From: an uncultured Psychroserpens sp.
GTDB lineage: Bacteria; Bacteroidota; Bacteroidia; Flavobacteriales; Flavobacteriaceae
Direction: 5' to 3'
Length of the DNA: 64,000 bases
Assembly (NCBI RefSeq): GCF_947500255.1
Contig: NZ_CANMRL010000002.1
Location: 186,001-250,000 of the forward strand
Positions within the stretch are counted from its first letter, which is position 1. Each line of letters starts with the position of its first letter. The notes under the pieces were generated by a model that did no database searches, was not told the DNA's origin, and saw only the letters and a program-made list of their open reading frames with translations. Positions 44,620 through 53,009 of this stretch are shown here, piece by piece. Position numbers and translations under genes: made by a program.

Positions 44620-46509
44620 ATGACAAAAGGAAACATTAATGTATCGGTAGAAAATATTTTTCCGCTCATTAAAAAATTCTTGTATAGCGACCACGAAATC
44701 TTTTTACGTGAGTTGATAAGTAATGCTACAGATGCTACACTTAAGCTAAAACATCTCACCAGTATTGGTGATTCGAAAAGTGAATATGGGAATCCGCAAA
44801 TTGAAGTTAAAATCGATAAGGATGCTAAAAAACTTCATATTATAGATCAAGGTTTAGGAATGACAGCAGAAGAGGTTGAGAAATACATCAACCAAGTAGC
44901 ATTTTCTGGAGCCGAAGAATTCTTAGACAAGTATAAAGATGCTGCTAAGGACTCTGGAATTATTGGTCATTTCGGTCTCGGGTTCTACTCGGCCTTTATG
45001 GTTGCTGAAAAAGTAGAGATTATTACTAAGTCGCATAAAGATGAGCCTGCTGCACATTGGACTTGCGATGGATCTCCTGAATTTACTTTAGAGGAATCGG
45101 ATAAAACCGAAAGAGGAACTGAGATCATCCTTCATATTGCCGAAGACTCTACAGAGTTTTTAGAAGAAGGTCGCATTGGTGAACTACTGTCAAAGTATAA
45201 TAAGTTTATGCCTATTCCGATCAAATTTGGAATGAAAACTGAAACACTTCCAAAACCAGAAGATGCAAAAGAGGAAGACCCAGCGCCAACTCAAGAAGTA
45301 GACAACATCATCAATAATCCAAATCCAGCTTGGACAAAACAACCAACAGATTTAGAAGAAGATGATTACAAAAATTTCTACAGAGAGTTGTATCCAATGC
45401 AATTTGAAGAGCCTTTATTTAACATTCATCTTAATGTTGATTATCCGTTCAACTTAACAGGGATTTTATATTTCCCTAAAATGACTAACGATCTAAACAT
45501 TCAAAAAGATCGTATTCAGTTATATCAAAATCAAGTATTTGTTACCGATAATGTTGAAGGTATCGTTCCTGAGTTTTTAACCATGCTTCGAGGTGTAATC
45601 GATTCACCAGACATTCCGTTAAATGTTTCTCGTAGTTATTTACAAGCTGATGGTGCAGTAAAGAAAATTTCATCATATATCACACGTAAAGTGGCAGATA
45701 AGCTGAAATCTTTATTCAATGCTAATCGTGAAGATTTCGAGAAGAAATGGGATGATATCAAAATCGTTATTGAATACGGAATGCTTTCCGAAGAAAAATT
45801 CTTTGATAAAGCCGATGCATTTGCTTTATATCCAACAGTTGATGGCACGTACTATACTTATGAAGAATTATATAATAAGATCAAAGCCAAACAAACCAAT
45901 AAAGATGATAAATTGGTAATCTTATATGCGTCTGATACAGATGCACAACATTCTTACATTGAAGCTGCAAAAGCTAAAGGTTATGAAGTGTTATTATTAG
46001 ATTCGCCAATTGTATCACATTTAATTCAGAAATTAGAAACGACAAAAGAGAATATTTCTTTTGCGCGTGTCGATGGAGATCATATAGATAACTTAATCAA
46101 GAAAGAAGACACGTCTATTTCAAAATTATCTGAGGAAGAAAAAACGAAATTGGATGAGTTATTAAAAGAAGTTATTCCAGCAGAAAAATTTTCTATACAA
46201 TTAGAAGCAATGGACAGTGATGCTTCTCCATTTATCATTACACAACCCGAGTTTATGCGTCGTATGAAAGAGATGCAACAAACTGGCGGAGGCGGTGGTA
46301 TGTTTGGTATGGGTAATATGCCAGAGATGTATAATCTTGTGGTCAATACCAACTCAGAATTAGTTGGTGACATACTTAATACCAAAACCAAAAAGAAACA
46401 AGAACGCTTGATTAATCAAAGTTTAGACTTAGCACGTTTATCTCAAGGATTACTTAAAGGTGAAGAATTGACAAACTTTATCAAGCGTAGCTATGATATG
46501 ATTAAGTAA
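44620..46509 (+). CDS. htpG: Molecular chaperone HtpG (Hsp90)
   Basis: This 629-residue protein is a bacterial Hsp90. The N-terminal ATPase domain has EIFLRELISNATDATLKLK, the DQGLGMT loop and GIIGHFGLGFYSAFMVAEK. The middle domain holds LNVSRSYLQADGAVKKI, and the C-terminal dimerisation part contains a methionine- and glycine-rich linker (GGGGGMFGMGNMPEMYN), common in Bacteroidota HtpG. It stands alone between terminators. No heat-shock operator is obvious. Confidence 0.97.
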   Translation: MTKGNINVSVENIFPLIKKFLYSDHEIFLRELISNATDATLKLKHLTSIGDSKSEYGNPQIEVKIDKDAKKLHIIDQGLGMTAEEVEKYINQVAFSGAEEFLDKYKDAAKDSGIIGHFGLGFYSAFMVAEKVEIITKSHKDEPAAHWTCDGSPEFTLEESDKTERGTEIILHIAEDSTEFLEEGRIGELLSKYNKFMPIPIKFGMKTETLPKPEDAKEEDPAPTQEVDNIINNPNPAWTKQPTDLEEDDYKNFYRELYPMQFEEPLFNIHLNVDYPFNLTGILYFPKMTNDLNIQKDRIQLYQNQVFVTDNVEGIVPEFLTMLRGVIDSPDIPLNVSRSYLQADGAVKKISSYITRKVADKLKSLFNANREDFEKKWDDIKIVIEYGMLSEEKFFDKADAFALYPTVDGTYYTYEELYNKIKAKQTNKDDKLVILYASDTDAQHSYIEAAKAKGYEVLLLDSPIVSHLIQKLETTKENISFARVDGDHIDNLIKKEDTSISKLSEEEKTKLDELLKEVIPAEKFSIQLEAMDSDASPFIITQPEFMRRMKEMQQTGGGGGMFGMGNMPEMYNLVVNTNSELVGDILNTKTKKKQERLINQSLDLARLSQGLLKGEELTNFIKRSYDMIK

Positions 46510-46539
46510 ACTTTATGATTACTTAAAAATTTATAATTA

Positions 46540-46569
46540 AAAAAGCCAAAACATTCGTTTTGGCTTTTT
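46540..46569. terminator. Bidirectional terminator between htpG and the convergent gene
   Basis: AAAAAGCCAAAAC and GTTTTGGCTTTTT form a perfect 13-pair stem with a four-base loop, between genes ending at 46509 and 46593. Confidence 0.88.
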
Positions 46570-46592
46570 CGTGCAAATACTCCAAAGTTATA

Positions 46593-46949
46593 TTAACCAA
46601 CTTTAGATTTAACATAGTCTTCAACTTGATCTGATGGTATTTCTTTTACATCAACTATAAAATCACCATTAGCACCAGAGATGACAATCTTTGGAGTAAA
46701 CTGTCCTGGAAATGAGCCTTTAACTTTGTAAGGTGTTGTTCCTTGTCCTAATGGGCCAGTCCATCCCATAGAGTCTATTTTTAATCCTCCTACAAAGTGA
46801 GCATCTCGTGTTAAACTAAATCCATATGAATAGTTTTGTGCGTCACCTTCTACTTCAATAACAAAAATTCCAGGTGTACGTAAACCAGTCCATAAATACG
46901 TCGCTGTTGTCTTACTTGCATCAACAGGTTGTTTCTTATAAAATCCCAT
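46593..46949 (-). CDS. Hypothetical protein
   Basis: The 118-residue protein has no signal peptide or transmembrane helix. It begins MGFYKKQPVDASKTTATYLW and appears to be all-beta, with FVIEVEGDAQNYSYGFSL, KVKGSFPGQFTPKIVI and GDFIVDVKEIP. The sequence is well balanced and has no low-complexity tract. I recognise no family and no catalytic motif. Its neighbours are htpG (convergent) and a Crp/Fnr regulator (divergent, 350 bases away), which gives no clear clue. Confidence 0.7.
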   Translation of the reverse strand: MGFYKKQPVDASKTTATYLWTGLRTPGIFVIEVEGDAQNYSYGFSLTRDAHFVGGLKIDSMGWTGPLGQGTTPYKVKGSFPGQFTPKIVISGANGDFIVDVKEIPSDQVEDYVKSKVG

Positions 46950-47301
46950 AATATAATATTTTAGAGTTACCTACTCTTTTCTGTTGGCTTTTCGGTTTGC
47001 GCCAGTATTACATGATAAAAGCATCAATGAATACAATTCAAATTTCTGGAATTAACACAATACCTTTTAGAGCGCAATCACCTCTTTTTTAAACAAGTAC
47101 AAACACCTAGACTTTAAAAATATACGTGGTTAGTATTTGAAAACCGCTTGTCTTTTAATGAATAGACAATACGTATTAATCCTGTTTAAAAGAGTTTTTC
47201 TTGTTAATAATTGTCAATCATCCGATTTTTTTAGAGAATACCGAAGCTTAAGTCTATTTTCAAAAAGTTTACTTAACTTAATAATACCAATTAAACTCTA
47301 A
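46950..47301. other. Gene-free stretch between divergent genes
   Basis: This 352-base stretch between the leftward hypothetical and the rightward Crp/Fnr gene holds no supported reading frame, RNA gene or terminator. It should contain both promoters, but I see no perfect TAnnTTTG element on either strand and no TTGAT-type Crp/Fnr palindrome. Confidence 0.5.
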
Positions 47302-47886
47302 ATGCGCTCTGACAACTCTAAAATAAAGGAGATTTTTAAAGATCTTACATTTTCTAAAACAGAAATTAAGATTATAGAATCTGTATTTCACAAAGTGGAA
47401 CACAGCAAAGGAACAGTGCTTCTAAGAGCAGATGATATAGTAGATAAGCAATATTACATTTATAGTGGTTGTCTTAGGTCATATCACATAGATACACACG
47501 GAAAAGAGCACACAGTACAGTTTGCTATTAAAGACTGGTGGATAAGTGATTATACAGCTTACTTTTCTACGTCTAAATCCATTATGAATATTGAAGTCCT
47601 TCGAGATGCAGTACTATATCGACTATCTAAAGATGATAAAGAATATTTATATGCTCAAATCCCACATATAGAATCTTTTTTTAGGAAAAAATTAGAACGT
47701 GCATTTGCTGCTTTCCAAAAACGAATTTTATCTAACCTCTCTCAAACAGCAGCAGAACGTTATACGTCTTTTATTAATACCTATCCCAATATTGAAAAAA
47801 GTGTAAAAAATTATCATATTGCTTCTTACCTTGGTATTACTACTGAAAGCTTAAGCCGAATTAGAAAAGAATTATCCGCTATCTAA
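47302..47886 (+). CDS. Crp/Fnr-family transcriptional regulator
   Basis: The 194-residue protein has an N-terminal cyclic-nucleotide-binding-like beta roll (SKGTVLLRADDIVDKQYYIYSG, then HTVQFAIKDWWISDYTAYFS) and a dimerisation helix (FFRKKLERAFAAFQKRILSN). A C-terminal HTH has NYHIASYLGITTESLSRIRK as the recognition part. The nucleotide-binding residues of true CRP are not conserved and there is no FNR cysteine cluster, so the ligand is unknown. It matches the small Crp/Fnr type common in Flavobacteriaceae. Confidence 0.9.
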   Translation: MRSDNSKIKEIFKDLTFSKTEIKIIESVFHKVEHSKGTVLLRADDIVDKQYYIYSGCLRSYHIDTHGKEHTVQFAIKDWWISDYTAYFSTSKSIMNIEVLRDAVLYRLSKDDKEYLYAQIPHIESFFRKKLERAFAAFQKRILSNLSQTAAERYTSFINTYPNIEKSVKNYHIASYLGITTESLSRIRKELSAI

Positions 47887-47928
47887 AATTTATTACCATA
47901 CATCAATTTTTTTATTGATTTATCATCA

Positions 47929-48022
47929 TACTTTTGCGCCTAATAGTAAGATTGACATAACACTATTGTAAATCCCTATGATTAATAGCTATGAAAGCGC
48001 AGGTATAATATACTTGCGCTTT
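47929..48022 (+). ncRNA. Candidate small RNA or leader attenuator before the Tat-lipoprotein gene
   Basis: A TACTTTTG promoter element (47929-47936) is followed by a small hairpin (AATAGT with ACTATT) and then, at 47994-48022, by a terminator hairpin with a T run. The segment would make an RNA of about 85 bases. The next gene starts 50 bases after the terminator, so the element may either be a free RNA or an attenuating leader of that gene. Confidence 0.3.
47994..48022 (+). terminator. Terminator-like hairpin
   Basis: AAAGCGCA and TGCGCTTT, extended by GTATA and TATAC with one G-T pair, form a long stem followed by Ts. It lies between the Crp/Fnr gene and the epimerase-like gene. Confidence 0.75.
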
Positions 48023-48072
48023 TTTCATACCTTTAATTGCCTCAAATTGACAACACTGTAAAACCGGCTAAA

Positions 48073-49254
48073 ATGAAAATATCAAAATCAAGACGACTAT
48101 TTATTAAAAAAGGGGCTCTAGCTAGTATCGCTATTCCGGTATTAGGTATTAACTTGCTAAACTGCAATCCTGAAAAGAAAAAAGAGGTAGAAACATCTAA
48201 AGAATCACCAAAAAAACTGAGTATTTTAATACTTGGAGGCACAAGTTTTTTAGGCCCTCATCAAATAGCTTATGCTATCTCACGTGGGCATGAGGTATCA
48301 ACATTTACCCGAGGAAAAACAATACCAACAGTGCATAGAGATGTGTTTAAAAATGTAGAGCAACTTATTGGAGATCGTGAAGACAATCTTAAAGCCCTTG
48401 AAAATAGAAAATGGGACGTGGTTATTGATAATTCTGGTCGTAAAGTACAATGGACTAAGGATACTGCTAATCTTTTAAAAGACAATGTAGGCATATACAT
48501 GTACACCTCTTCTACTGGTGTTTATTATCCATACAAAGGCAGCAATATAACAGAAGACACCAAACTCGTTTTAGACATGCCAGAAGGTCTTACTGAAGAT
48601 CAAAAATATGAACAAGATTATGGTATTATGAAAGGAAATTCTGAGCTAGAAGCCATTAAAGCCTTTGGCAAAGAACGCACTATCATTGTGAGACCTACCT
48701 ATATGATTGGACCTGCAGATAGAACTAATCGTTTTGTACATTGGCCTATACGACTTGCTAAAGGAGGTGCCACTTTAGTTCCAGGAAAACAAGAAGATCT
48801 AGTGCAGTATGTTGACGTACGAGATGTTGCCGAGTGGTATATTCGTTTAGCTGAAAACAAACAACACGGCACCTATAACGCTGTTGGACCAAAAGACACA
48901 CAAACAGTAATGCAGTTCATAGATGAAGCAGCAAACACCTTTGACGTGAAGTCATCGTTTATATATGTAGACGATTATGAATTTCTAAAAGAAAACAATA
49001 TCTATTATCAAATACCTTGGGTAATGCCCGAAGGTGATCATTATGGTTCGGCAAGAATCGCTCATCAAAAAGCTATGAATGCTGGATTAACCTATAGAGA
49101 TTTAAAAGTAACTGTAAAAGATACCCATGACTGGTGGTATTCTGATGCTGTTACCGAAGAAAGAAGACAGCAATATAACAATGATTCCAATATGCTAATA
49201 TCTAAAGAAAAAGACATTGTTTCTAAATGGAAACAACGATTAGTAAAAGACTAA
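48073..49254 (+). CDS. NAD-dependent epimerase-like lipoprotein with Tat signal
   Basis: I start at the ATG giving MKISKSRRLFIKKGALASIA; a TTG upstream would place the Tat motif deeper inside. The twin-arginine motif SRRLFIK is followed by a hydrophobic core and a lipobox LLNC near residue 30. The enzyme part is an extended short-chain dehydrogenase (SILILGGTSFLGPHQIAYAI near residue 60, then FVHWPIRLAKGGATLVPG and VQYVDVRDVAEWYIRL). These are features of the epimerase/isoflavone-reductase group. Tat export of a folded, cofactor-bound enzyme is consistent. The substrate is unknown. Confidence 0.85.
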   Translation: MKISKSRRLFIKKGALASIAIPVLGINLLNCNPEKKKEVETSKESPKKLSILILGGTSFLGPHQIAYAISRGHEVSTFTRGKTIPTVHRDVFKNVEQLIGDREDNLKALENRKWDVVIDNSGRKVQWTKDTANLLKDNVGIYMYTSSTGVYYPYKGSNITEDTKLVLDMPEGLTEDQKYEQDYGIMKGNSELEAIKAFGKERTIIVRPTYMIGPADRTNRFVHWPIRLAKGGATLVPGKQEDLVQYVDVRDVAEWYIRLAENKQHGTYNAVGPKDTQTVMQFIDEAANTFDVKSSFIYVDDYEFLKENNIYYQIPWVMPEGDHYGSARIAHQKAMNAGLTYRDLKVTVKDTHDWWYSDAVTEERRQQYNNDSNMLISKEKDIVSKWKQRLVKD

Positions 49255-49279
49255 TACAATCTTTAATAAAAAGAAATTA

Positions 49280-49311
49280 AAAACCACCTAGTAAAACGCA
49301 TAGGTGGTTTT
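49280..49311. terminator. Bidirectional terminator between the epimerase-like and DoxX genes
   Basis: AAAACCACCTA and TAGGTGGTTTT pair in an 11-base stem around a 10-base loop, between genes ending at 49254 and 49334. Confidence 0.82.
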
Positions 49312-49333
49312 TTACTTAATACTAACTAATATA

Positions 49334-49717
49334 TCAAGCTCTGGAGTTTTCTATCTTATCTTCTGAAAGTTTAGCTAATGAAAAAGCACCTACGGCCATG
49401 ACTAAATCTCTTACTGCCACATCTATATAATGCCCACTAAAAACTAATGTTAGTGCAATAGCAATAAGCCAAGCCATAACCACAAATGCTCCTATTTTAG
49501 GTTTTAAAAACACCAGTCCACCTGCAACAATTTCAATAATTCCAACAACAATCATAAACGTACCTGCTTCAAAAGGTAATAATTCTGAAAACCCAGCAGA
49601 GATATATTGACTCCAATCGGTTAATAGATTTGTAAACTTATCAAACCCTGCTATAATTGGCACCAAACCAAAAGTGTATTTTAATAGAGTTTTTACTAAC
49701 TGAACATTTGAATTCAT
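49334..49717 (-). CDS. DoxX-like membrane protein
   Basis: The 127-residue protein has four likely transmembrane helices (LLKYTFGLVPIIAGFDKF, FMIVVGIIEIVAGGLVFL, IGAFVVMAWLIAIALTLVFSG and a C-terminal one). Length and pattern resemble DoxX-family quinone-linked proteins, although a precise function is not known. It is transcribed leftward and divergently from an ECF sigma factor. The gap holds mirrored ECF-like promoters (49755-49822), so the protein may belong to that sigma's regulon. Confidence 0.75.
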   Translation of the reverse strand: MNSNVQLVKTLLKYTFGLVPIIAGFDKFTNLLTDWSQYISAGFSELLPFEAGTFMIVVGIIEIVAGGLVFLKPKIGAFVVMAWLIAIALTLVFSGHYIDVAVRDLVMAVGAFSLAKLSEDKIENSRA

Positions 49718-49754
49718 AACTTCTCGATTTAATTATTTTTAAATTTGTTTCAGA

Positions 49755-49822
49755 CTTTAGATAAGTGATCATAAAAAAGGTTACAAAATTTTGTAACTAT
49801 TTCTTTAAATATCTATCTAAAG
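49755..49822. promoter_or_regulatory. Mirrored divergent ECF-type promoter pair
   Basis: GTTACAAAATTTTGTAAC (49780-49797) is a perfect 18-base palindrome, so TGTAAC reads outward on both strands. On each strand ATCTAAAG begins exactly 17 bases after the TGTAAC (49815-49822 rightward, 49762-49755 leftward). The rightward copy faces the ECF sigma gene and the leftward copy faces the DoxX-like gene. This symmetry suggests both are transcribed by the same sigma factor, most simply the local one. Confidence 0.6.
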
Positions 49823-49837
49823 AAAAAGGGCAATTCT

Positions 49838-50515
49838 ATGGAAATCATCAAGATTAATGATTTTAATAATCATACTTTATCAGAATCTGACATCATAAAA
49901 CGAATCCTTTCAGGAGAAAAAGAACTCTATGAAATTTTACTAAGACGAAACAACCAAAAACTATATAGAGTCATACGAAGCTATATAAGTAATACTGCTG
50001 AGATAGAAGACATCATGCAAAACACGTATTTAAAATCTTATGAAAAACTATATCAGTTTAAGCATCATTCTAGTTACTCGACTTGGCTTATTAGGATTGG
50101 AATTAATGAAGCTCTTGCTCGATTAAAAACAAAATCTAAAGTACTTCATTTAAATACTGCTCAAAACTTGAACAGCAACTCCATTTTAGAAAGACCAGAC
50201 ACTTCACAACTAAATCCTGAAAGCAAAATCATTAGAAAAGAAGCTAAACAGCTCTTAGAGAAGACTATTGATAGTCTTGACACTAAATACAAAACTGTTT
50301 ATATTTTAAAAGAAGTTGAAGAAATGAGTATAAAAGACATTGCCAACTGTTTAAATATTTCAACTGCTAATACAAAAGTTAGGCTTCATAGAGCTAAACA
50401 TATGCTCAAAGAAAAACTCTTTGAGATAACTACAAATGTCGATATTTTTGAATTTGGTTTCAGTAAATGTGACGATCTAACCGAAAAAATCATGTCAATT
50501 ATTTTAAAAGATTAA
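49838..50515 (+). CDS. ECF-family RNA polymerase sigma factor
   Basis: This 225-residue protein has region 2 (EKELYEILLRRNNQKLYRVI, then AEIEDIMQNTYLKSYEKLYQ and TWLIRIGINEALARLK) and region 4 (DTKYKTVYILKEVEEMSIKD, then ISTANTKVRLHRAKHMLKEK). It has a 25-residue tail with an unusual CDDLTEKIMSIIL ending. No anti-sigma gene follows; the next gene is a VOC protein with its own promoter. AAAAAGGG lies 6 bases before the ATG. It shares mirrored promoters with the DoxX-like gene. Confidence 0.9.
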   Translation: MEIIKINDFNNHTLSESDIIKRILSGEKELYEILLRRNNQKLYRVIRSYISNTAEIEDIMQNTYLKSYEKLYQFKHHSSYSTWLIRIGINEALARLKTKSKVLHLNTAQNLNSNSILERPDTSQLNPESKIIRKEAKQLLEKTIDSLDTKYKTVYILKEVEEMSIKDIANCLNISTANTKVRLHRAKHMLKEKLFEITTNVDIFEFGFSKCDDLTEKIMSIILKD

Positions 50516-50529
50516 AAGAAAAAACACCC

Positions 50530-50563
50530 TTGACATAATCTGTCACTAGCTCAAATATCTTTG
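50530..50563 (+). promoter_or_regulatory. Promoter of the VOC-family gene
   Basis: TATCTTTG (50556-50563) matches TAnnTTTG, and TTGACA lies 20 bases upstream (50530-50535). The ATG is about 30 bases downstream. Confidence 0.55.
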
Positions 50564-50594
50564 CATTACGTTTAACAATTAAATCAATTATAAA

Positions 50595-50972
50595 ATGAAA
50601 AATGCAGTGAACTGGTTTGAAATTCCAGTAAAAGATTACGACAGAGCTAAGCAATTTTATGCTACAGTTATGGGTTCTAAAATCACCGATCTTCCGATGC
50701 CTGAAGATAATATGAAGTATGGCGTATTTGAGTATGATGAAGACAACAATGGTGTAGGTGGAGCTATTATTGAAGGTGAAGGTCAAAACCCAACAACAGA
50801 TGGGGCAACTATTTATTTGAATGGTGGTGAGAATCTAGACATCGCCTTAAATAAGGTCGAAGCTAATGGCGGAAAAATAATGATGCCAAAAACCGACATT
50901 GGTCAATTTGGTTTCATTGCTCAGTTTTTAGATACAGAGGGAAATCGTGTAGCTTTACATTCTATTCTGTAA
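50595..50972 (+). CDS. VOC-family (glyoxalase-like) protein
   Basis: The 125-residue protein is a single vicinal-oxygen-chelate domain pair: AVNWFEIPVKDYDRAKQFYA, then YGVFEYDEDNNGVGGAII, GATIYLNGGENLDIALNKVE, and FGFIAQFLDTEGNRVALHS at the end. It resembles small glyoxalase/bleomycin-resistance family proteins of unknown substrate; the metal residues of true glyoxalase I cannot be confirmed. It is preceded by its own promoter. Confidence 0.88.
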   Translation: MKNAVNWFEIPVKDYDRAKQFYATVMGSKITDLPMPEDNMKYGVFEYDEDNNGVGGAIIEGEGQNPTTDGATIYLNGGENLDIALNKVEANGGKIMMPKTDIGQFGFIAQFLDTEGNRVALHSIL

Positions 50973-51007
50973 ACCTGTAGTTAGCTTAATCAATCAAAAA
51001 ACAAAGT

Positions 51008-51040
51008 GATAGCGGATTGCAATGCGGTTCGCTATCTTTG
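51008..51040 (+). promoter_or_regulatory. Promoter and overlapping inverted repeat of the WYL regulator
   Basis: TATCTTTG (51033-51040) matches TAnnTTTG. GATAGCG (51008-51014) and CGCTATC (51030-51036) form an inverted repeat overlapping that element, as expected for an autoregulatory operator. Transcription would begin near 51046, at or next to the ATG, implying a leaderless message. It also makes an ATG at 51022 unlikely as start. Confidence 0.5.
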
Positions 51041-51045
51041 TGCTT

Positions 51046-51738
51046 ATGTCTCAATTATCAAGACTCATATCAATATTAACACTGTTACGATCCAAGCGAT
51101 TGTTAACGGCTAGTGAACTTGCTGATAAGTTTAACGTTAGTGTGAGAACCATCTACAGAGACATAAGAAAACTAGAAGAAGCTGGTGTACCTGTTATGAC
51201 CATTGAAGGTAAAGGTTATTCGCTTATGGAAGGTTATACTATTGCTCCTGTTCAATTTACCGAAAAACAAGCCAATGCTTTAATCACTGCCGAACATTTA
51301 GTCAATCAAAGTAATGATTCGTCATTTACAAAAGACTTTAAGGAAGCGCTCACCAAAATCAAATCTGTATTTAGAACCTCAATTCAAGAAAAAAGCGAAC
51401 TGCTTAACAGTAAGATATATGTTTTTGATTCTAACTATGAAAACATCTCTAGTAATGCACTTTCTGAAATTCAACTTGCCATTACCAATTTCAACTATGT
51501 AGAGATCTACTATCGTAAAGCAGACGACCCTAATATCACGTTCAGAAAAATAGAACCTTACGCTTTCTATGTCACCCAAAACAAATGGATTTTAATTGCA
51601 TGGTGCCACTTGCGCAATGATTATCGTGCCTTTAGAGTAGATCGCGTACAAAATTTTAAAATTCTAACCGAAACCTTCGAGGATCGTAAATTTGATATAT
51701 TGAGCTATTTTCAGTCATGCCCTTATGATGCGAAATAG
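51046..51738 (+). CDS. HTH/WYL-domain transcriptional regulator
   Basis: The 230-residue protein has a DeoR-like HTH at the start (LLTASELADKFNVSVRTIYR, DIRKLEEAGVP) and a WYL domain near residues 130-215 (ALSEIQLAITNFNYVEIYYR, PYAFYVTQNKWILIAWCHLR, FRVDRVQNFKIL). WYL regulators bind ligands, often nucleotides, and usually control a neighbouring set of genes. A DoxX-like gene, a methyltransferase, an NTF2-like protein and a MOSC protein follow in the same direction. The ATG at 51046 is preferred because a -7 element overlaps the upstream ATG. Confidence 0.9.
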   Translation: MSQLSRLISILTLLRSKRLLTASELADKFNVSVRTIYRDIRKLEEAGVPVMTIEGKGYSLMEGYTIAPVQFTEKQANALITAEHLVNQSNDSSFTKDFKEALTKIKSVFRTSIQEKSELLNSKIYVFDSNYENISSNALSEIQLAITNFNYVEIYYRKADDPNITFRKIEPYAFYVTQNKWILIAWCHLRNDYRAFRVDRVQNFKILTETFEDRKFDILSYFQSCPYDAK

Positions 51739-51805
51739 TCAATCACGTTATTCATTTAATATAAAACCATTACATTAGTTAGATTAATAGTATTGCAATA
51801 CACTT

Positions 51806-52165
51806 ATGAAAATCACCTACTGGATTACAACACTTACACTGTCACTGTTTCTATTATGGAGCAGCTATAGTTATATATTTAGCTCATCTGCCATAAAAGG
51901 TGTAAAAGATTTAGGGTTTCCTGATTTTTTCAGAATCCAATTGGCCATCTTAAAATTACTGGCTGTATTAATCATTCTTATTCCAGTTATATCACTTCAG
52001 ATTAAACAATGGGCTTATGTTGGTATTATTCTATTCTTTATCACTGCTTTTATAGCGCATATGGCACATAAAGATCCAATAATCATCAATTTGGTCAATT
52101 TAGTTTTAATTGGTCTCACCATAACCTCTTATATTTATTTACATAAAATTATTTCATTAGATTAA
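51806..52165 (+). CDS. DoxX-like small membrane protein
   Basis: The 119-residue protein has four hydrophobic helices (ITTLTLSLFLLWSSYSYIF, QLAILKLLAVLIILIPVI, WAYVGIILFFITAFIAHM and a C-terminal one). VKDLGFPDFFRIQLAILKLL is typical of the DoxX-like family. It follows the WYL regulator by 67 bases and may be under its control. Function unknown. Confidence 0.78.
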   Translation: MKITYWITTLTLSLFLLWSSYSYIFSSSAIKGVKDLGFPDFFRIQLAILKLLAVLIILIPVISLQIKQWAYVGIILFFITAFIAHMAHKDPIIINLVNLVLIGLTITSYIYLHKIISLD

Positions 52166-52230
52166 GACGTAGATTTATACCTCAAATAAAATTAAAGCTT
52201 TAAATTAGATGAGTATTAATCCAAATTAAA

Positions 52231-53001
52231 ATGGGGCGAATTCATCTATTCGAATTTGAAGATCAACAATGGTTTCCTACATTTCTAAGAAATTATGGAA
52301 CAGATTTTTTACAGTTCTTATCAAACAAAGCAAAAATTTACAAACCCATTATTCCAGTACTTGAAAAAGGAATAAAAGCTAATTCAACACATCAAATTAT
52401 AGATTTAGCTTCGGGAGGAGGAGGCAGTTTATTATGGTTGAATTCTGAATTAAAGAAAAGTTTACCTGATCTTAGGATTATTCTAACAGACTATTATCCA
52501 AATATTCCTGCTTTTGAGTATACCAAAAAAAAAGCCGATAATATCGATTATATCGCTACATCTATAGACACTAAGAATGTTCCTAAATCTTTGGATGGCT
52601 TAAGAACTCAGTTTTTGTCATTACATCATTTTAGACCGAAAGAGGCTTTACAAATTTTACAAAATGCTGTAGACGATAAAAATGCCATTGCTATTTTCGA
52701 AGCTCAGGAACGAAGTGTCCCAAGTATTTTAGCTATGCTTTTTTCTCCAATAAGTGTTTGGTTAACGACTCCTTTTATTCGTCCGTTTAAAATTGGACGA
52801 ATTATTTTCACATATCTTATTCCTATTGTTCCATTATTTGTAATTTGGGATGGTATTGTGTCCTGCTTAAGAACCTATTCGGTTAAAGAAATGGAAACAC
52901 TAGTTAGCCAATTACAAGATAAAGAACGGTTCAATTGGGATATCAATAAAGTAAAATCAGGTCCTGGAGTAGTACTTTATCTTCTGGGTACACCTAAATA
53001 A
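52231..53001 (+). CDS. Class I SAM-dependent methyltransferase-like protein
   Basis: The 256-residue protein starts GRIHLFEFEDQQWFPTFLRN and has a SAM-binding loop (IIDLASGGGGSLLWLNSELK near residue 60), ILTDYYPNI and IATSIDTKNVP. A C-terminal hydrophobic part (IIFTYLIPIVPLFVIWDGIV) may touch the membrane. The substrate is unknown. It resembles family members annotated as class I methyltransferases in Flavobacteriaceae. It is followed nine bases later by a small secreted protein gene. Confidence 0.75.
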   Translation: MGRIHLFEFEDQQWFPTFLRNYGTDFLQFLSNKAKIYKPIIPVLEKGIKANSTHQIIDLASGGGGSLLWLNSELKKSLPDLRIILTDYYPNIPAFEYTKKKADNIDYIATSIDTKNVPKSLDGLRTQFLSLHHFRPKEALQILQNAVDDKNAIAIFEAQERSVPSILAMLFSPISVWLTTPFIRPFKIGRIIFTYLIPIVPLFVIWDGIVSCLRTYSVKEMETLVSQLQDKERFNWDINKVKSGPGVVLYLLGTPK

Positions 53002-53009
53002 TAATCATC

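Noticed and set aside
46950-47301. Crp/Fnr autoregulatory palindrome upstream of the regulator gene
   Set aside because: I could not find a TTGAT-type or other clear dyad at a sensible distance.
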